Source: Sulfurimonas sp. C5 (GTDB lineage: Bacteria; Campylobacterota; Campylobacteria; Campylobacterales; Sulfurimonadaceae). Taken from it: a DNA stretch of 64,000 bases. The notes under the pieces are model-generated. The model saw only the letters and a list, made by a program, of their open reading frames with translations, had not been told where the DNA came from and made no database searches. The stretch lies in NCBI RefSeq assembly GCF_029872055.1, contig NZ_JARXNQ010000001.1:496001-560000 (forward strand), written 5' to 3'. The translations under genes and the position numbers were made by a program. Of this stretch, positions 19,430 through 29,595 are shown one piece after another (position 1 is the first letter of the stretch; the number at the start of each line of letters is the position of its first letter).

Positions 19430-20632
19430 CTATTCGTTTCTAAGTACTGTCAGAATATCAACTTCACTAGCTTTTTTGGCGGGATAGTAAGAAGATAAAA
19501 CAACAATTACAAATGCTCCTGAGACTATCATAAAGAAGTCACTGAGATTAAGATCCAACGGAAGAGTTGATGTAGGATACACATCTTTTGGCAGATCTAT
19601 AATATCAAAGGTACCAAGAATCCATATACCGCTTAGACCTAGAACTACACCGGCAATAATACCACCAATTCCAATCACGATGCCAAGATATAAAAACACT
19701 TTTTTGATCTCTGCAGTTGTAGCACCGAGAGAAAGGAGTAAAGCAATCTCCCCTCTTCTATTCATTACCGTCATTAGCAAAGAAGATATGATGTTAATAG
19801 ATGCTATAAGGATAATAAGCATTAAAACAATAAATAAAGACGTTTTTTCCATCTCTAAAGCTGCAAAAAAGTTTACATTGTCTTGCCACCAACCTTTTAT
19901 GCTTACAGTTACAGGAAGTTCTTCGGCAATTTGTTTTATATCCTCTTTTGGATTCGCAGAATATATATGGATACCGTCATACATATCTGAAGGCATACGT
20001 AATAATGTTTGCAAAGAATTCAAAGATGTGTAGTGATATGCTTTATCATATGCAGAAAGTCCGGAATCAAAGCTGGACTTTACACGAAATCGTTTTAACT
20101 TAGGCGTTACACTAAATCCTCCCGGCTCTACACTTGTAAAAATATACATCAATTTATCATCAATTGTAAGCTTGTATTCCTCTTTTAAAGACTTCCCGAC
20201 AATGACATCAAACTTGTTAAATGTATGGTTTTCGATAGCTTTTTGAAGTACACTGTTTACTTTAGCTTCATCTTCAAAATTGACACCAAAAATATACCCG
20301 CCTTCAAGCTTTGATCCACTTTTTGAGATCACTGCAGATTGTACATAAGGACTAAACTGGAGATTTGGAAATTTTGACTCTAGGTCAATCAAAAGAGATT
20401 CATTTACAGCACCATAAAATTTCGGTAACACTGTTAATGGGTAGTTCATAATAGTAAGTCTTTTTTTAAACTCATTATCAAAACCGTTCATAAGTGCCAT
20501 GGCAATAAGTAAAACCATAACACCTAAGGTAATGCCTAAAAAAGCAAGAAGCGCCGAGATAAAGATAAAAGGCTGTTCTTTATCAAAGCGTAAAAATTTT
20601 TTTACTAAAAATGTAACTAAATTCTTTTTCAA
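19430..20632 (-). CDS. Lipoprotein-releasing ABC transporter permease LolC/LolE family
   Basis: 400 residues: membrane helix at about 24-48, a large periplasmic MacB-PCD-type domain, then the three-helix FtsX domain at the C-terminus ([24 protein letters not shown] motif). It extracts outer-membrane lipoproteins from the inner membrane for LolA. Only one permease gene is seen, which suits Campylobacterota where one LolF-like protein may serve both roles. Its ATG overlaps the secA stop by 4 bases. lolA lies just beyond secA on the other strand. Confidence 0.9.
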   Translation of the reverse strand: MKKNLVTFLVKKFLRFDKEQPFIFISALLAFLGITLGVMVLLIAMALMNGFDNEFKKRLTIMNYPLTVLPKFYGAVNESLLIDLESKFPNLQFSPYVQSAVISKSGSKLEGGYIFGVNFEDEAKVNSVLQKAIENHTFNKFDVIVGKSLKEEYKLTIDDKLMYIFTSVEPGGFSVTPKLKRFRVKSSFDSGLSAYDKAYHYTSLNSLQTLLRMPSDMYDGIHIYSANPKEDIKQIAEELPVTVSIKGWWQDNVNFFAALEMEKTSLFIVLMLIILIASINIISSLLMTVMNRRGEIALLLSLGATTAEIKKVFLYLGIVIGIGGIIAGVVLGLSGIWILGTFDIIDLPKDVYPTSTLPLDLNLSDFFMIVSGAFVIVVLSSYYPAKKASEVDILTVLRNE

Positions 20633-23208
20633 GATGCAAATACACCTTTTTTAGGACCGCTCTTACCACAGCATTGTTTATATTTTTTCCCGCTGCCACA
20701 TGGACAAGGCTCATTTCTTGCAGGTTTTTTACTGAGAGAATTATCCTCATCATCATTAGCAGAAAGGTTTAACTGCATCATTTCGTCTTGCGCTTTTTGT
20801 CTTTGTGCAAGTTCTTCTGCAACCATTGCAGCTTCCTCTTCAGCTGATTCCATTTTAAACTGGATTATTTGAAGTGTTTTAATTACACTTAATCTTAAAC
20901 CTTGAGTAAGTTCTGTAAATAAATTATATGCCTCTTTTTTATACTCAACAAGAGGATCTTTTTGATTATATGCACGTAAACGGATACCTGTTTTCATACC
21001 ATCCATAGCATATAAATGATCTCTCCATGCATTATCAAGTTCTCTTAAATACAGTTCACGTTCAATTTCATGTCTCGTTTCTTCATCTAGTACAGACATT
21101 TTCTCATCATAAGCTGCTTTAAGCCCTTCTAAAATATGGCTATATACTTTTTCATACTCTAAATCTTTTAAAGATGTCGTATCCATAAATGCATTCATCT
21201 CTTCTTGAAGAAGTTCAGCTAATTTTTCTAGATCGTAATCTTCTTCCGGTAAACCTTCATATATACCTGAATTTGCGAGCACGTTTTGTACATAATCATT
21301 TCTGATCTCATCCACTTTAGAAGCGATATCATACTCTTTGTCTAAAAGCTGATTTCTAAATCTATAGATGATTTTTCTCTGCTCATTTGCAACATCATCA
21401 TACTCTAAAATGTGTTTACGCCCTTCATAGTGCATATTTTCAACTTTTTTCTGTGCTTTTTCTACAGCACGAGTCACCATTTTAGACTCTATATACTCAC
21501 CGTCTTCAACGCCGAGTCTTTCCATAATAGACTTGATCTTATCACTTCCAAAAATACGTAACAGACTATCTTCTAAAGAAAGATAAAATTGAGAAGTTCC
21601 CGGATCACCTTGACGACCTGAACGTCCGCGAAGCTGATTATCAATACGACGGTTTTCATGTCTTTCTGTACCGATAATGTATAAACCGCCTAAAGCTCTT
21701 ACTTCATCATTTACTTTAATGTCAACACCACGACCAGCCATATTTGTTGCAATTGTTACCGCACCTTTTTTACCGGCATCTTTAATAATCTCACCCTCTT
21801 GTTCATGGTTTTTTGCATTAAGTACAGTATGAGCTATTTTCTCTTGTTTTAAAAATTGGTGTAACAGTTCCGATTTTTCGATTGAAGCAGTACCGATAAG
21901 TACCGGTTGTCCTTTTTGTTGCAATTCTTTTATTTTTGTAATTACGGCAGTAAACTTTTCTGTTTCTGTTTTGTAAATAAGGTCATTAAGGTCAGCTCTT
22001 GCGACAGGAATGTTTGTAGGGATAGATACAACATCTAAAGAGTAAATTTGAGCAAGTTCTGTTGCTTCTGTTTCTGCAGTACCTGTCATACCTGCAAGTT
22101 TATTATACATTCTAAAATAGTTTTGGAAGGTAATATCTGCAAGTGTTTGTGTCTCTTCTTTGATCTCTACACTCTCTTTTGCTTCTAGAGCCTGATGCAG
22201 TCCCTCAGAGAAACGGCGTCCTTCACTTAAACGTCCTGTAAATTCATCAACGATTATAACTTCGTTGTTTCTTACAACATAGTCAACATCATTTTCAAAA
22301 ACATAGTTTGCTTTAAGAGCTTGATCTAAAACGTGAGAAAGTGAAGAGTTTTCAACACTGTAAAGGTTTTCTACTTCAAAAAGTTCTTCTGCTTTTGTAA
22401 TCCCTTCCTCAGTTAATAAAACGATTCTATCTTTTTCATCAACTGTAAAGTGTGTATCTTTTTCTAGTCCCATTGCTACAGAATTTGCACGGACATAATC
22501 CTGCATTTTATGGTTTGTTGGACCAGAGATAATTAAAGGTGTTCTAGCTTCATCGATAAGAATAGAGTCAACTTCGTCAATAACAACGAAATGGTGATGA
22601 CGTTGAACCTGATGCTCTTTAGAGTAACTCATATTATCTCTTAGATAATCAAAACCAAACTCATTATTTGTTCCATATGTAATGTCGGCATCATATGCAG
22701 CTCTTTTTTCTGCAGAATCGTTCATATTTTCTAAAATAGTTCCGACGCTATAGCCTAAAAAGTTATAAAGTGGAGACATCTCACCAGAGTCACGTTTTGC
22801 AAGATAATCATTAACAGTAACTAAATGAACCCCTTTGCCTTCCATTGCATTAAGGATAATAGGTAATGTCGCTACAAGTGTTTTACCCTCACCTGTTTTC
22901 ATTTCAGAGATTTTTCCGTCGTGTAAAACCATACCACCGACAAGCTGAACATCAAAGTGTCTCATTCCAAGAACTCTTTTAGATGCTTCTCTAGTAATAG
23001 CAAAAGAATCTTCTAAAACATCGTCAAGTGTTTTTTCCCCATTTAATACACTACTTTTTAGCTCATTGAATGCCGCTTTTAGTTCTTCATCATTTAAAGA
23101 CTCATATTTTGATTCAAGTTCATTTATTTTCTTAACGCGTTTTAAATACTTTTTTAATTCTCTATCGTTCGCTGTTCCGATAATCTTACCAAATAATGCT
23201 TGTAGCAT
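20629..23208 (-). CDS. secA: Preprotein translocase ATPase SecA
   Basis: 859 residues from the preferred ATG at 23208 ([11 protein letters not shown]; the frame is open 7 codons more). DEAD motor with Walker A in [14 protein letters not shown] and [15 protein letters not shown], the preprotein-crosslinking and helical scaffold regions, and a C-terminal zinc-binding tail ([14 protein letters not shown]) that contacts SecB or lipids. Drives unfolded proteins through SecYEG. Followed by the LolC/E permease with a 4-base overlap, an operon common in this phylum. Confidence 0.97.
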   Translation of the reverse strand: MLQALFGKIIGTANDRELKKYLKRVKKINELESKYESLNDEELKAAFNELKSSVLNGEKTLDDVLEDSFAITREASKRVLGMRHFDVQLVGGMVLHDGKISEMKTGEGKTLVATLPIILNAMEGKGVHLVTVNDYLAKRDSGEMSPLYNFLGYSVGTILENMNDSAEKRAAYDADITYGTNNEFGFDYLRDNMSYSKEHQVQRHHHFVVIDEVDSILIDEARTPLIISGPTNHKMQDYVRANSVAMGLEKDTHFTVDEKDRIVLLTEEGITKAEELFEVENLYSVENSSLSHVLDQALKANYVFENDVDYVVRNNEVIIVDEFTGRLSEGRRFSEGLHQALEAKESVEIKEETQTLADITFQNYFRMYNKLAGMTGTAETEATELAQIYSLDVVSIPTNIPVARADLNDLIYKTETEKFTAVITKIKELQQKGQPVLIGTASIEKSELLHQFLKQEKIAHTVLNAKNHEQEGEIIKDAGKKGAVTIATNMAGRGVDIKVNDEVRALGGLYIIGTERHENRRIDNQLRGRSGRQGDPGTSQFYLSLEDSLLRIFGSDKIKSIMERLGVEDGEYIESKMVTRAVEKAQKKVENMHYEGRKHILEYDDVANEQRKIIYRFRNQLLDKEYDIASKVDEIRNDYVQNVLANSGIYEGLPEEDYDLEKLAELLQEEMNAFMDTTSLKDLEYEKVYSHILEGLKAAYDEKMSVLDEETRHEIERELYLRELDNAWRDHLYAMDGMKTGIRLRAYNQKDPLVEYKKEAYNLFTELTQGLRLSVIKTLQIIQFKMESAEEEAAMVAEELAQRQKAQDEMMQLNLSANDDEDNSLSKKPARNEPCPCGSGKKYKQCCGKSGPKKGVFAS

Positions 23209-23223
23209 CTCCAACCTTATATA

Positions 23224-23253
23224 AATCACTATATAGTTTATTATATAGTGATT
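23224..23253. promoter_or_regulatory. Perfect 12-bp dyad between secA and lolA
   Basis: AATCACTATATA (23224-23235), 6-base spacer, TATATAGTGATT (23242-23253), a perfect inverted repeat in the 100-bp divergent promoter region. A lolA -10 box (TATAAT, 23263-23268) follows 10 bases later. Likely an operator; no T-run makes a terminator unlikely. Confidence 0.6.
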
Positions 23254-23309
23254 AGAAATTGCTATAATTCTATCACAGAAAAGTTTACAGAAAGTATAAA
23301 AGGAAAAAA

Positions 23310-23825
23310 ATGAAATTCAAATTACTCTTGTTACTGCTAAGCTCTACAGCATTTGCCGAGATAACTGATCTAACAAGTTTTCAGGCAAAGTTCGAACAAA
23401 GCATTACAGATGAGAAAAACAAAAAAATAGTCTACAAAGGGACTATTCAAGCATCACAACCAAGATATGCTTTATGGAAATACTCACAGCCTATTGAAAA
23501 AACCGTATATGTTTTAAAAAATAAAGTAATTATGGTTGAACCTGATTTAGAACAGGCAATTATCAAAACTATCAACAGTAACTTTGACTTCTTTTCACTT
23601 CTTCAAAGTGCAAAAGAGATCAGAAAAGATGTTTACACTGCAATATTTAACAATATAAACTATACAATTTATACAAAAGGGTTGAAAATAGAATCAATAA
23701 CTTATGTGGATGAATTTGAAAATAAAGTAGATATTTCGTTTAAAGATCAAGAAGTAAATAAAAAGATTGATTTGAATGTATTTAATCCATACATTCCGAT
23801 GGGTTATGATATTATCAGAGATTAA
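23310..23825 (+). CDS. lolA: Outer-membrane lipoprotein carrier protein LolA
   Basis: 171 residues with a cleavable signal peptide ([16 protein letters not shown]) and the LolA fold pattern: [19 protein letters not shown], then the conserved P-R-Y-W block ([19 protein letters not shown]). Shuttles lipoproteins through the periplasm. Divergent from secA and the LolC/E permease, so a lipoprotein-export cluster. Preceded by GGAAA ribosome-binding site. Confidence 0.9.
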   Translation: MKFKLLLLLLSSTAFAEITDLTSFQAKFEQSITDEKNKKIVYKGTIQASQPRYALWKYSQPIEKTVYVLKNKVIMVEPDLEQAIIKTINSNFDFFSLLQSAKEIRKDVYTAIFNNINYTIYTKGLKIESITYVDEFENKVDISFKDQEVNKKIDLNVFNPYIPMGYDIIRD

Positions 23826-23844
23826 GAGGTTTTTCTCTTAATCT
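23819..23844. terminator. Hairpin between lolA and acnB
   Basis: AGATTAAGAG (23819-23828) pairs perfectly with CTCTTAATCT (23835-23844); the loop is GTTTTT. It includes the lolA stop codon. A second dyad (ACAAACTA / TAGTTTGT, 23852-23870) overlaps the acnB stop. Neither has a strong T-tail. Confidence 0.5.
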
Positions 23845-23857
23845 CTAAGTCCACAAA

Positions 23858-26407
23858 CTAAGCTAGTTTGTAGTCTTGGATAAGGTTGAAGTTTAGATAT
23901 TTATAGATATCTGCTTCTTTACCGATAATTTTCTTCGTTAAGTCTAAGTACTCTTCTTTTGTTGGAAGTTTTCCAAGAAGTGAACATACAGCAGCAAGCT
24001 CTGCAGAACCAAGATAAACTTGAGCACCTTTACCTAAACGGTTATCAAAGTTACGAGTTGAAGTTGAGAATACAATTGCATTGTCAGCAACACGCGCTTG
24101 GTTACCCATACATAATGAACAACCTGGAACCTCAGTTCTAGCACCTGCAGCACCAAATAATGCGTAGTAACCCTCTTCAGTTAATTGTTTCTCATCCATT
24201 TTTGTCGGAGGACAAACCCATAGACGAGTTGGAACTGAACCTTCACCTTTAAGAACTTCACCAAGTGCACGGTAGTGACCGATGTTTGTCATACAAGAAC
24301 CAACGAATACTTCGTCGATGTTGTGTGGACGGTTAGAGTCAGCTAAAATCTCAGAAAGTGTAGCAACATCATCCGGATCGTTTGGACAAGCTAAAATCGG
24401 CTCAGTAATTTTGTTAAGGTCGATTTCGATTACTGCTGCATATTCAGCATCAGAATCAGCTTCCATTAGTTCTGGGTTAGCTAACCACTCTTCCATTTTC
24501 GTAATACGACGAGCAAGAGTTCTGTGATCTTCATATCCAGCGTCAATCATTGATTGAAGAAGAACGATGTTAGATTTTAAGTACTCAATTACAGGCTCTT
24601 TGTCTAATTTAACTGTACAAGCAGCTGCAGAACGCTCAGCAGAAGCATCAGAAAGCTCAAACGCTTGCTCAGCTTTTAGAGTTGGTAAACCTTCGATCTC
24701 TAAGATACGACCAGCGAAGATGTTCTTTTTACCTTTTTTCTCAACAGTTAAAAGACCCTCTTTAATAGCTTGGTGAGGAATAGCGTTTACAAGGTCACGT
24801 AATGTAATACCAGGTTGTAATTCACCTGAGAATCTTACAAGTACAGACTCTGGCATAGTAAGAGGCATAGAACCAGTAACACCAGCGAATGCAACGATAC
24901 CTGAACCACCAGGGAAAGAGATACCGATTGGGAAACGAGTATGGCTATCTGCACCAGTACCAACAGTGTCCGGAAGAACCATTCTGTTTAACCAAGAGTG
25001 GATAACACCGTCACCTGGACGTAAAGCAACACCTGAACGGTTAGCGATAAAGTCCGGTAGTGTGTGGTGCATTTGAACGTCTGATGGTTTTGGATATGCA
25101 GCAGTATGACAGAAAGACTGCATTACTAAATCAGCATTGAATCCAAGAGCAGCGAGTTCTTTGATCTCGTCACGAGTCATAGGACCAGTTGTATCTTGAG
25201 AACCAACAGTACTCATTTGTGGTTCACAGTACATACCTGGGCGAACACCTTCCATACCACAAGCTTTACCTACCATTTTTTGAGCAAGAGTAAACCCTTT
25301 ACCGTTATCAGCCGGTTGCTCTGGAGCTAAGAACATATCTGCAGCATCCATACCAAGAACTGAACGAGCTTTAGTAGTTAAACCACGACCGATGATTAAT
25401 GGAATACGACCACCAGCACGAACTTCGTCAGTAATAGTATTTGGACGAAGGCTGAAAGTTGCAACACATTGACCATTTTTATGAGCCTCACCTTTATATG
25501 GATAGATCTCAATTACATCACCAGTTTCCATATCGTTTACATCCATTTCTAATGGAAGTGCACCCGAATCTTCACAAGTAGCGAAGAAAATTGGAGCAAT
25601 AATACCACCAATTACAACACCACCAGTTCTTTTATTTGGAACACCAGGAATATCTTCACCCATATGCCATTGAACAGAGTTAACACCAGATTTTCTTGAA
25701 GAACCAGTACCAACAACGTCACCAACATAAGCAACTAGGTTACCTTTTTCTTTTAACTCTTTAATAGTTTCAATTGGGTTATCCATCTTTGCAGTAAGCA
25801 TAGAGTTTGCATGTAAAGGGATATCTGAACGTGTAAACGCTTCAGAAGCAGGTGAAAGGTCGTCTGTATTTGTTTCACCAGGAACTTTAAATACAGTTAC
25901 AGTGATTTTTTCATCTAAAGCAGGTTTTGAAGTAAACCATTCTGCATTTGCCCAAGAAGTCATAACTTCAGTAGCAGCAGCATTACCAGCTTTGTGTAGT
26001 TCTTCTACATCGTTAAATGCATCATAAACAAGTAAAGTGTGAGAAAGTGCTTTAACAGCAGCTTTTACAACAGCTTCATTTTTTGAGCTTAGTGCATTTA
26101 CGATTGGTTTTACATTGTAACCACCAAGCATTGTTCCTAGCATCTCAACAGCTTTTTCAGGAGCAATAGCAGCTACGTGATGTTCTTCCATTGCGATCTC
26201 ATTTAAGAAAGCAGCTTTTACATAAGCAGCATCGTCAACACCTGGAGAAACACGATTAGCAAGAAGATCTAACATCTCTTCAACGTATTCACCAGTTTTG
26301 ATAAATTCGATAACTTCTTCTGTTTGTTTAACAGTAAGTGGTAGTGGAGGAACGCCTAACGCTTCTCTTTCTGCTACGTGAGCAGCATATTCTTCTCTAA
26401 ATCCCAT
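23858..26407 (-). CDS. acnB: Aconitate hydratase B
   Basis: 849 residues, AcnB type with the N-terminal HEAT-like domain ([24 protein letters not shown]) followed by the swivel domain, then the 4Fe-4S catalytic domains. Cluster cysteines are in [11 protein letters not shown] and CSLCMGNQ. Interconverts citrate and isocitrate; works with icd and the oor/suc genes of this window. An AGGAAA ribosome-binding site precedes the ATG. Single-gene transcript by context. Confidence 0.96.
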   Translation of the reverse strand: MGFREEYAAHVAEREALGVPPLPLTVKQTEEVIEFIKTGEYVEEMLDLLANRVSPGVDDAAYVKAAFLNEIAMEEHHVAAIAPEKAVEMLGTMLGGYNVKPIVNALSSKNEAVVKAAVKALSHTLLVYDAFNDVEELHKAGNAAATEVMTSWANAEWFTSKPALDEKITVTVFKVPGETNTDDLSPASEAFTRSDIPLHANSMLTAKMDNPIETIKELKEKGNLVAYVGDVVGTGSSRKSGVNSVQWHMGEDIPGVPNKRTGGVVIGGIIAPIFFATCEDSGALPLEMDVNDMETGDVIEIYPYKGEAHKNGQCVATFSLRPNTITDEVRAGGRIPLIIGRGLTTKARSVLGMDAADMFLAPEQPADNGKGFTLAQKMVGKACGMEGVRPGMYCEPQMSTVGSQDTTGPMTRDEIKELAALGFNADLVMQSFCHTAAYPKPSDVQMHHTLPDFIANRSGVALRPGDGVIHSWLNRMVLPDTVGTGADSHTRFPIGISFPGGSGIVAFAGVTGSMPLTMPESVLVRFSGELQPGITLRDLVNAIPHQAIKEGLLTVEKKGKKNIFAGRILEIEGLPTLKAEQAFELSDASAERSAAACTVKLDKEPVIEYLKSNIVLLQSMIDAGYEDHRTLARRITKMEEWLANPELMEADSDAEYAAVIEIDLNKITEPILACPNDPDDVATLSEILADSNRPHNIDEVFVGSCMTNIGHYRALGEVLKGEGSVPTRLWVCPPTKMDEKQLTEEGYYALFGAAGARTEVPGCSLCMGNQARVADNAIVFSTSTRNFDNRLGKGAQVYLGSAELAAVCSLLGKLPTKEEYLDLTKKIIGKEADIYKYLNFNLIQDYKLA

Positions 26408-26472
26408 TTTGATTTCCTGTTTTGGTTAAAATTTAAAAAATTATAACCTATTTAGAAAAAACAAAATACACA

Positions 26473-26489
26473 GTGTTACAAATGTACAC
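26473..26489. promoter_or_regulatory. Dyad upstream of acnB
   Basis: GTGTTACAAATGTACAC is an imperfect 17-bp dyad 66 bases before the acnB ATG. Its GTTACA/TGTAC half sites resemble those of the dyad before oorD. Candidate operator of a TCA regulator; not more than a pattern match. Confidence 0.35.
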
Positions 26490-26517
26490 AAAAAAATTAA
26501 TTTTTTAAAAAAAATGT

Positions 26518-26844
26518 TTATTTTTGTAACATTTCTGATTCAACTTTGATCGATTTCTGTGTAAACAAGTGCTGTTCTTGATACCACTTTGTTGATTTTA
26601 GTTTCGGAAATGTTACAGCCATAATCTCTAAAGGTGTTTCATCCCATTTATTAGATTCTTCCGCAATACTCCAACCGAGCTCACTTAAAACGTACGAAAA
26701 AATCTGATTTAATATATGATAAGAAGACTGCAGTGCTTCTTTATCGTTGTTTTTTTCATGCGCCAATATACTTTTTACGATCTGTTTTCTAAGATCTCTA
26801 TTGTATTGTACTTTTAAAGATGCTTCTATCTCTTGAGGTGTCAC
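26518..26844 (-). CDS. Conserved-looking hypothetical protein
   Basis: 108 residues, hydrophilic, no signal or membrane segment, likely mostly helical. The start overlaps the end of the upstream PH-domain-like gene by 4 bases, so it is translated from the same message. No family recognised. Confidence 0.7.
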   Translation of the reverse strand: MTPQEIEASLKVQYNRDLRKQIVKSILAHEKNNDKEALQSSYHILNQIFSYVLSELGWSIAEESNKWDETPLEIMAVTFPKLKSTKWYQEQHLFTQKSIKVESEMLQK

Positions 26845-27341
26845 TTTTTTATACCCTTTTTTGATTTATTTGAATAATGTGTAGCACTTACGATATCACC
26901 GATAATCGCTCTGTGATACTCATACGGTCTTTTAATATTTTTAATTACATAACGTCCGCCGGAAGTAGTAAGCACTTCAAGTGCTCCGACATCTATGATA
27001 GATTGAAATTTTCTCGTAAGTGGCTTAATGTAGATTGTACGAATCTCATCTAGTTCAACAGGAAATATTTCAGGAGTTTTTTTCCCTTTTAAAATGATAA
27101 GACGCTTATTAGTAAGTAAACAATGGTAAGAAGCTTTTTCTTTGATCTCTTGCAAGTGTACATAGAAGGTTCGTATAATAAGAACTATACCTATTACACC
27201 GATCTCAAGCTCTTGACCGATAAAAAGCAGTATTGCACCTAAAAGGTATAAAGAGATTATGCCGTTATAGTATGTTTTAGAGATCTCGGCACGAACGGCA
27301 ATTGTTTCATCTTCGTGTAAAGTTTTTTCGAACTCTTTCAC
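26841..27341 (-). CDS. Membrane protein with PH-like (YdbS/bPH2-type) domain
   Basis: 166 residues: two adjacent membrane helices at about 28-63 (GIISLYLLGAILLFIG... and IGVIGIVLIIRTFYV) and then a bacterial pleckstrin-homology-like segment with the CLLTNKRLIILKG motif and RKFQSIIDVGALEVLT, as in YdbS proteins. Role unknown. Starts one base after the ftsK stop, so ftsK, this gene and the next form an operon. Confidence 0.75.
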   Translation of the reverse strand: MKEFEKTLHEDETIAVRAEISKTYYNGIISLYLLGAILLFIGQELEIGVIGIVLIIRTFYVHLQEIKEKASYHCLLTNKRLIILKGKKTPEIFPVELDEIRTIYIKPLTRKFQSIIDVGALEVLTTSGGRYVIKNIKRPYEYHRAIIGDIVSATHYSNKSKKGIKK

Positions 27342-27342
27342 T

Positions 27343-29538
27343 TTATATTATCTCTCTTATCCCTTTGGCATTTGGAGCAGAAAGAATCCCCTCTTGTTCA
27401 AGCTGTTCTATAACTCTGGCTGAACGGTTGTAACCTATTTGCAGTTTTCTTTGAAGATACGATATAGATGTTTTTCTATCGTTTAATACAACACTTTTTG
27501 CTTCTTCATATAATGGATCAAGTTCTTCAAATACTTCACTTCTCTCTGAAGACTCTGAACTATCTTCAACTAAAAAGCTTTTATCGTAGTTTGGTTCACG
27601 TTGAGATTTTATAAATTCAACAATTTCTTCAATCTCCTCTTCAGTACTCCATGGAGCATGCAGCCTTACAAGTCCTGTTGCGCCTGGAGGGGTAAAAAGC
27701 ATATCACCACGTCCAAGTAACGATTCTGCACCCATTTGATCTAAGATGATTTTCGAATCAACTTTTTGCCCTACTCTGTATGATATACGTGAAGGAAGAT
27801 TGGCTTTAATAAGACCTGTAACAACATCAACCGATGGTCTTTGTGTTGCAACAATTAAGTGAATACCTGATGCTCTCGCCATCTGTGCAAGTCTTGCAAT
27901 TGAATGTTCAACATCTTTACCGCTTGTCATCATAAGGTCAGCTAACTCATCAATAATAACCACTATATAGGGAATAGGTTCAAAGCCCTCTTTTTTCGCT
28001 TTTTCATTATAGTTTTCAATATTTTTTGTACGAGTATCCGCCATTGCTGCATAACGGCGTTCCATCTCTGCAACCATATTGTTCAGTGCTGCAATAGCCT
28101 GTTTAGGTTTTGTAATAACAGGAGTAAGCAGATGCGGAATGTCATTATAGATAGAAAACTCCAGCATTTTAGGGTCAATCATAAGCAGACGCAGTTGATC
28201 CGGAGAGTTTTTGTAAAGTAATGACAGGATCATCGCATTGATACCGACAGACTTACCGCTACCAGTTGTTCCTGCGATCAGTAAGTGCGGCAGCTTTTTA
28301 AGATCTGTTACAAAAGGTTTCCCTACTATGTCTTTTCCAAGTGCAATTGTAAGCGGTGAAGATGAATTTTTAAAGAGTTTATCATCTAAAAGCTCGCGTA
28401 AGTAGATAGTATCTACCGTTTCGTTCGGTATCTCAATCCCTACAACATCTTTACCTGGAATCGGTGCTTGAATACGGATAGTTTCAGCAGAAAGAGCCAT
28501 TGCCAAGTCATCTTGCAGGTTTAAAATCTTGCTTACTTTTACATTTGCAGCAGGTTTAAATTCAAACGTTGAAACAACAGGTCCTGCATATGTACGAACA
28601 ACATCACCCTCTATTTTAAAGTGTGCCAGTTTATCGATAAGATATTTTATTTTTCCGTCTAATTCGCTTTCATCAACAGACTTAGAAGATGTAGAAGGTT
28701 TTTGTAAAAAATCAATAGAAGGCAACTTGAAGTTTTTCGGTTTTTCTGTTTTTCCAACTTCAATGTCGGCAAGAAGTTTTTTATTTTCTTCCAGTTCGTC
28801 TACTATTACGGCACCTTTACGCTCTTTAATCTCTTTTGCAACTTCCAAAATATTATGTTTTTTCTCTACATCTTGACGTAAAAAAGCCGGTTTATCGATC
28901 TCTTCTTCTATATTTTCATCTAATTCAAATGTTTGTTGAATTTTAGGTATAGCCGTCTCTTCTGTTGGTGCTTCAATCTCTTCTACTGTAACAGTTGTCT
29001 CTTCTTCAATGATGTTCTCTTCTATAAACTCTTGATATTCTTCAAATTGGGGTTCTTCCTCTTTTTGTTTAGGGTTTGATTCAGAACGGCGGAAAGAGGA
29101 CAACATATGTGTAAAAAGTTCGGCAGCATCTTTTTCAAATACAATTACAACCGAAACTAAACTGATAATAAACCAAAAGACCCATAGTCCGAATAATCCT
29201 ATATAAGGAGAAAGGAAATCAACAAAATCTGCACCGAATTTTCCACGATACTCATCGCTTACTAGTAATGCTTGAGCCAATAAAGTAGAAAACAGTACTA
29301 AAAAAGCAGCAACACTCAGTTCTGCTTTTCTAAAGTCAAAACTGACATCTTTGTAAAGTTTATATAAGGGGTAAAGAAGTACAAAGAGATAAATGTAAGA
29401 TATATAACCAAAATACTGATGATTAAATGATGCAAAGCTTACACCAAAGCTCCCCATCAAACTTGTTGTTCCAAGGATTGTAGCAAAACCTAAATAAATT
29501 AAAACACCAAATACAACGATAAAAAAAGTATCCCTCAA
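27343..29538 (-). CDS. ftsK: DNA translocase FtsK
   Basis: 731 residues. Four N-terminal membrane helices (about 1-135), an acidic Glu-rich linker (about 150-290), the RecA-like motor with Walker A in LIAGTTGSGKSVGIN and the IDELADLMM Walker B, and the C-terminal winged-helix gamma domain (SISYLQRKLQIGYNRSARVIEQLE) that reads KOPS sites. Pumps chromosomes at the septum and activates Xer recombination. The start codon is TTG (29538-29536) after a GGTGAGG ribosome-binding site. Confidence 0.95.
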   Translation of the reverse strand: MRDTFFIVVFGVLIYLGFATILGTTSLMGSFGVSFASFNHQYFGYISYIYLFVLLYPLYKLYKDVSFDFRKAELSVAAFLVLFSTLLAQALLVSDEYRGKFGADFVDFLSPYIGLFGLWVFWFIISLVSVVIVFEKDAAELFTHMLSSFRRSESNPKQKEEEPQFEEYQEFIEENIIEEETTVTVEEIEAPTEETAIPKIQQTFELDENIEEEIDKPAFLRQDVEKKHNILEVAKEIKERKGAVIVDELEENKKLLADIEVGKTEKPKNFKLPSIDFLQKPSTSSKSVDESELDGKIKYLIDKLAHFKIEGDVVRTYAGPVVSTFEFKPAANVKVSKILNLQDDLAMALSAETIRIQAPIPGKDVVGIEIPNETVDTIYLRELLDDKLFKNSSSPLTIALGKDIVGKPFVTDLKKLPHLLIAGTTGSGKSVGINAMILSLLYKNSPDQLRLLMIDPKMLEFSIYNDIPHLLTPVITKPKQAIAALNNMVAEMERRYAAMADTRTKNIENYNEKAKKEGFEPIPYIVVIIDELADLMMTSGKDVEHSIARLAQMARASGIHLIVATQRPSVDVVTGLIKANLPSRISYRVGQKVDSKIILDQMGAESLLGRGDMLFTPPGATGLVRLHAPWSTEEEIEEIVEFIKSQREPNYDKSFLVEDSSESSERSEVFEELDPLYEEAKSVVLNDRKTSISYLQRKLQIGYNRSARVIEQLEQEGILSAPNAKGIREII

Positions 29539-29595
29539 TACCTCACCTTTAAAACATATAGAAATTTAAAAGAAGTATAGCTAAAAATGTTCCAA

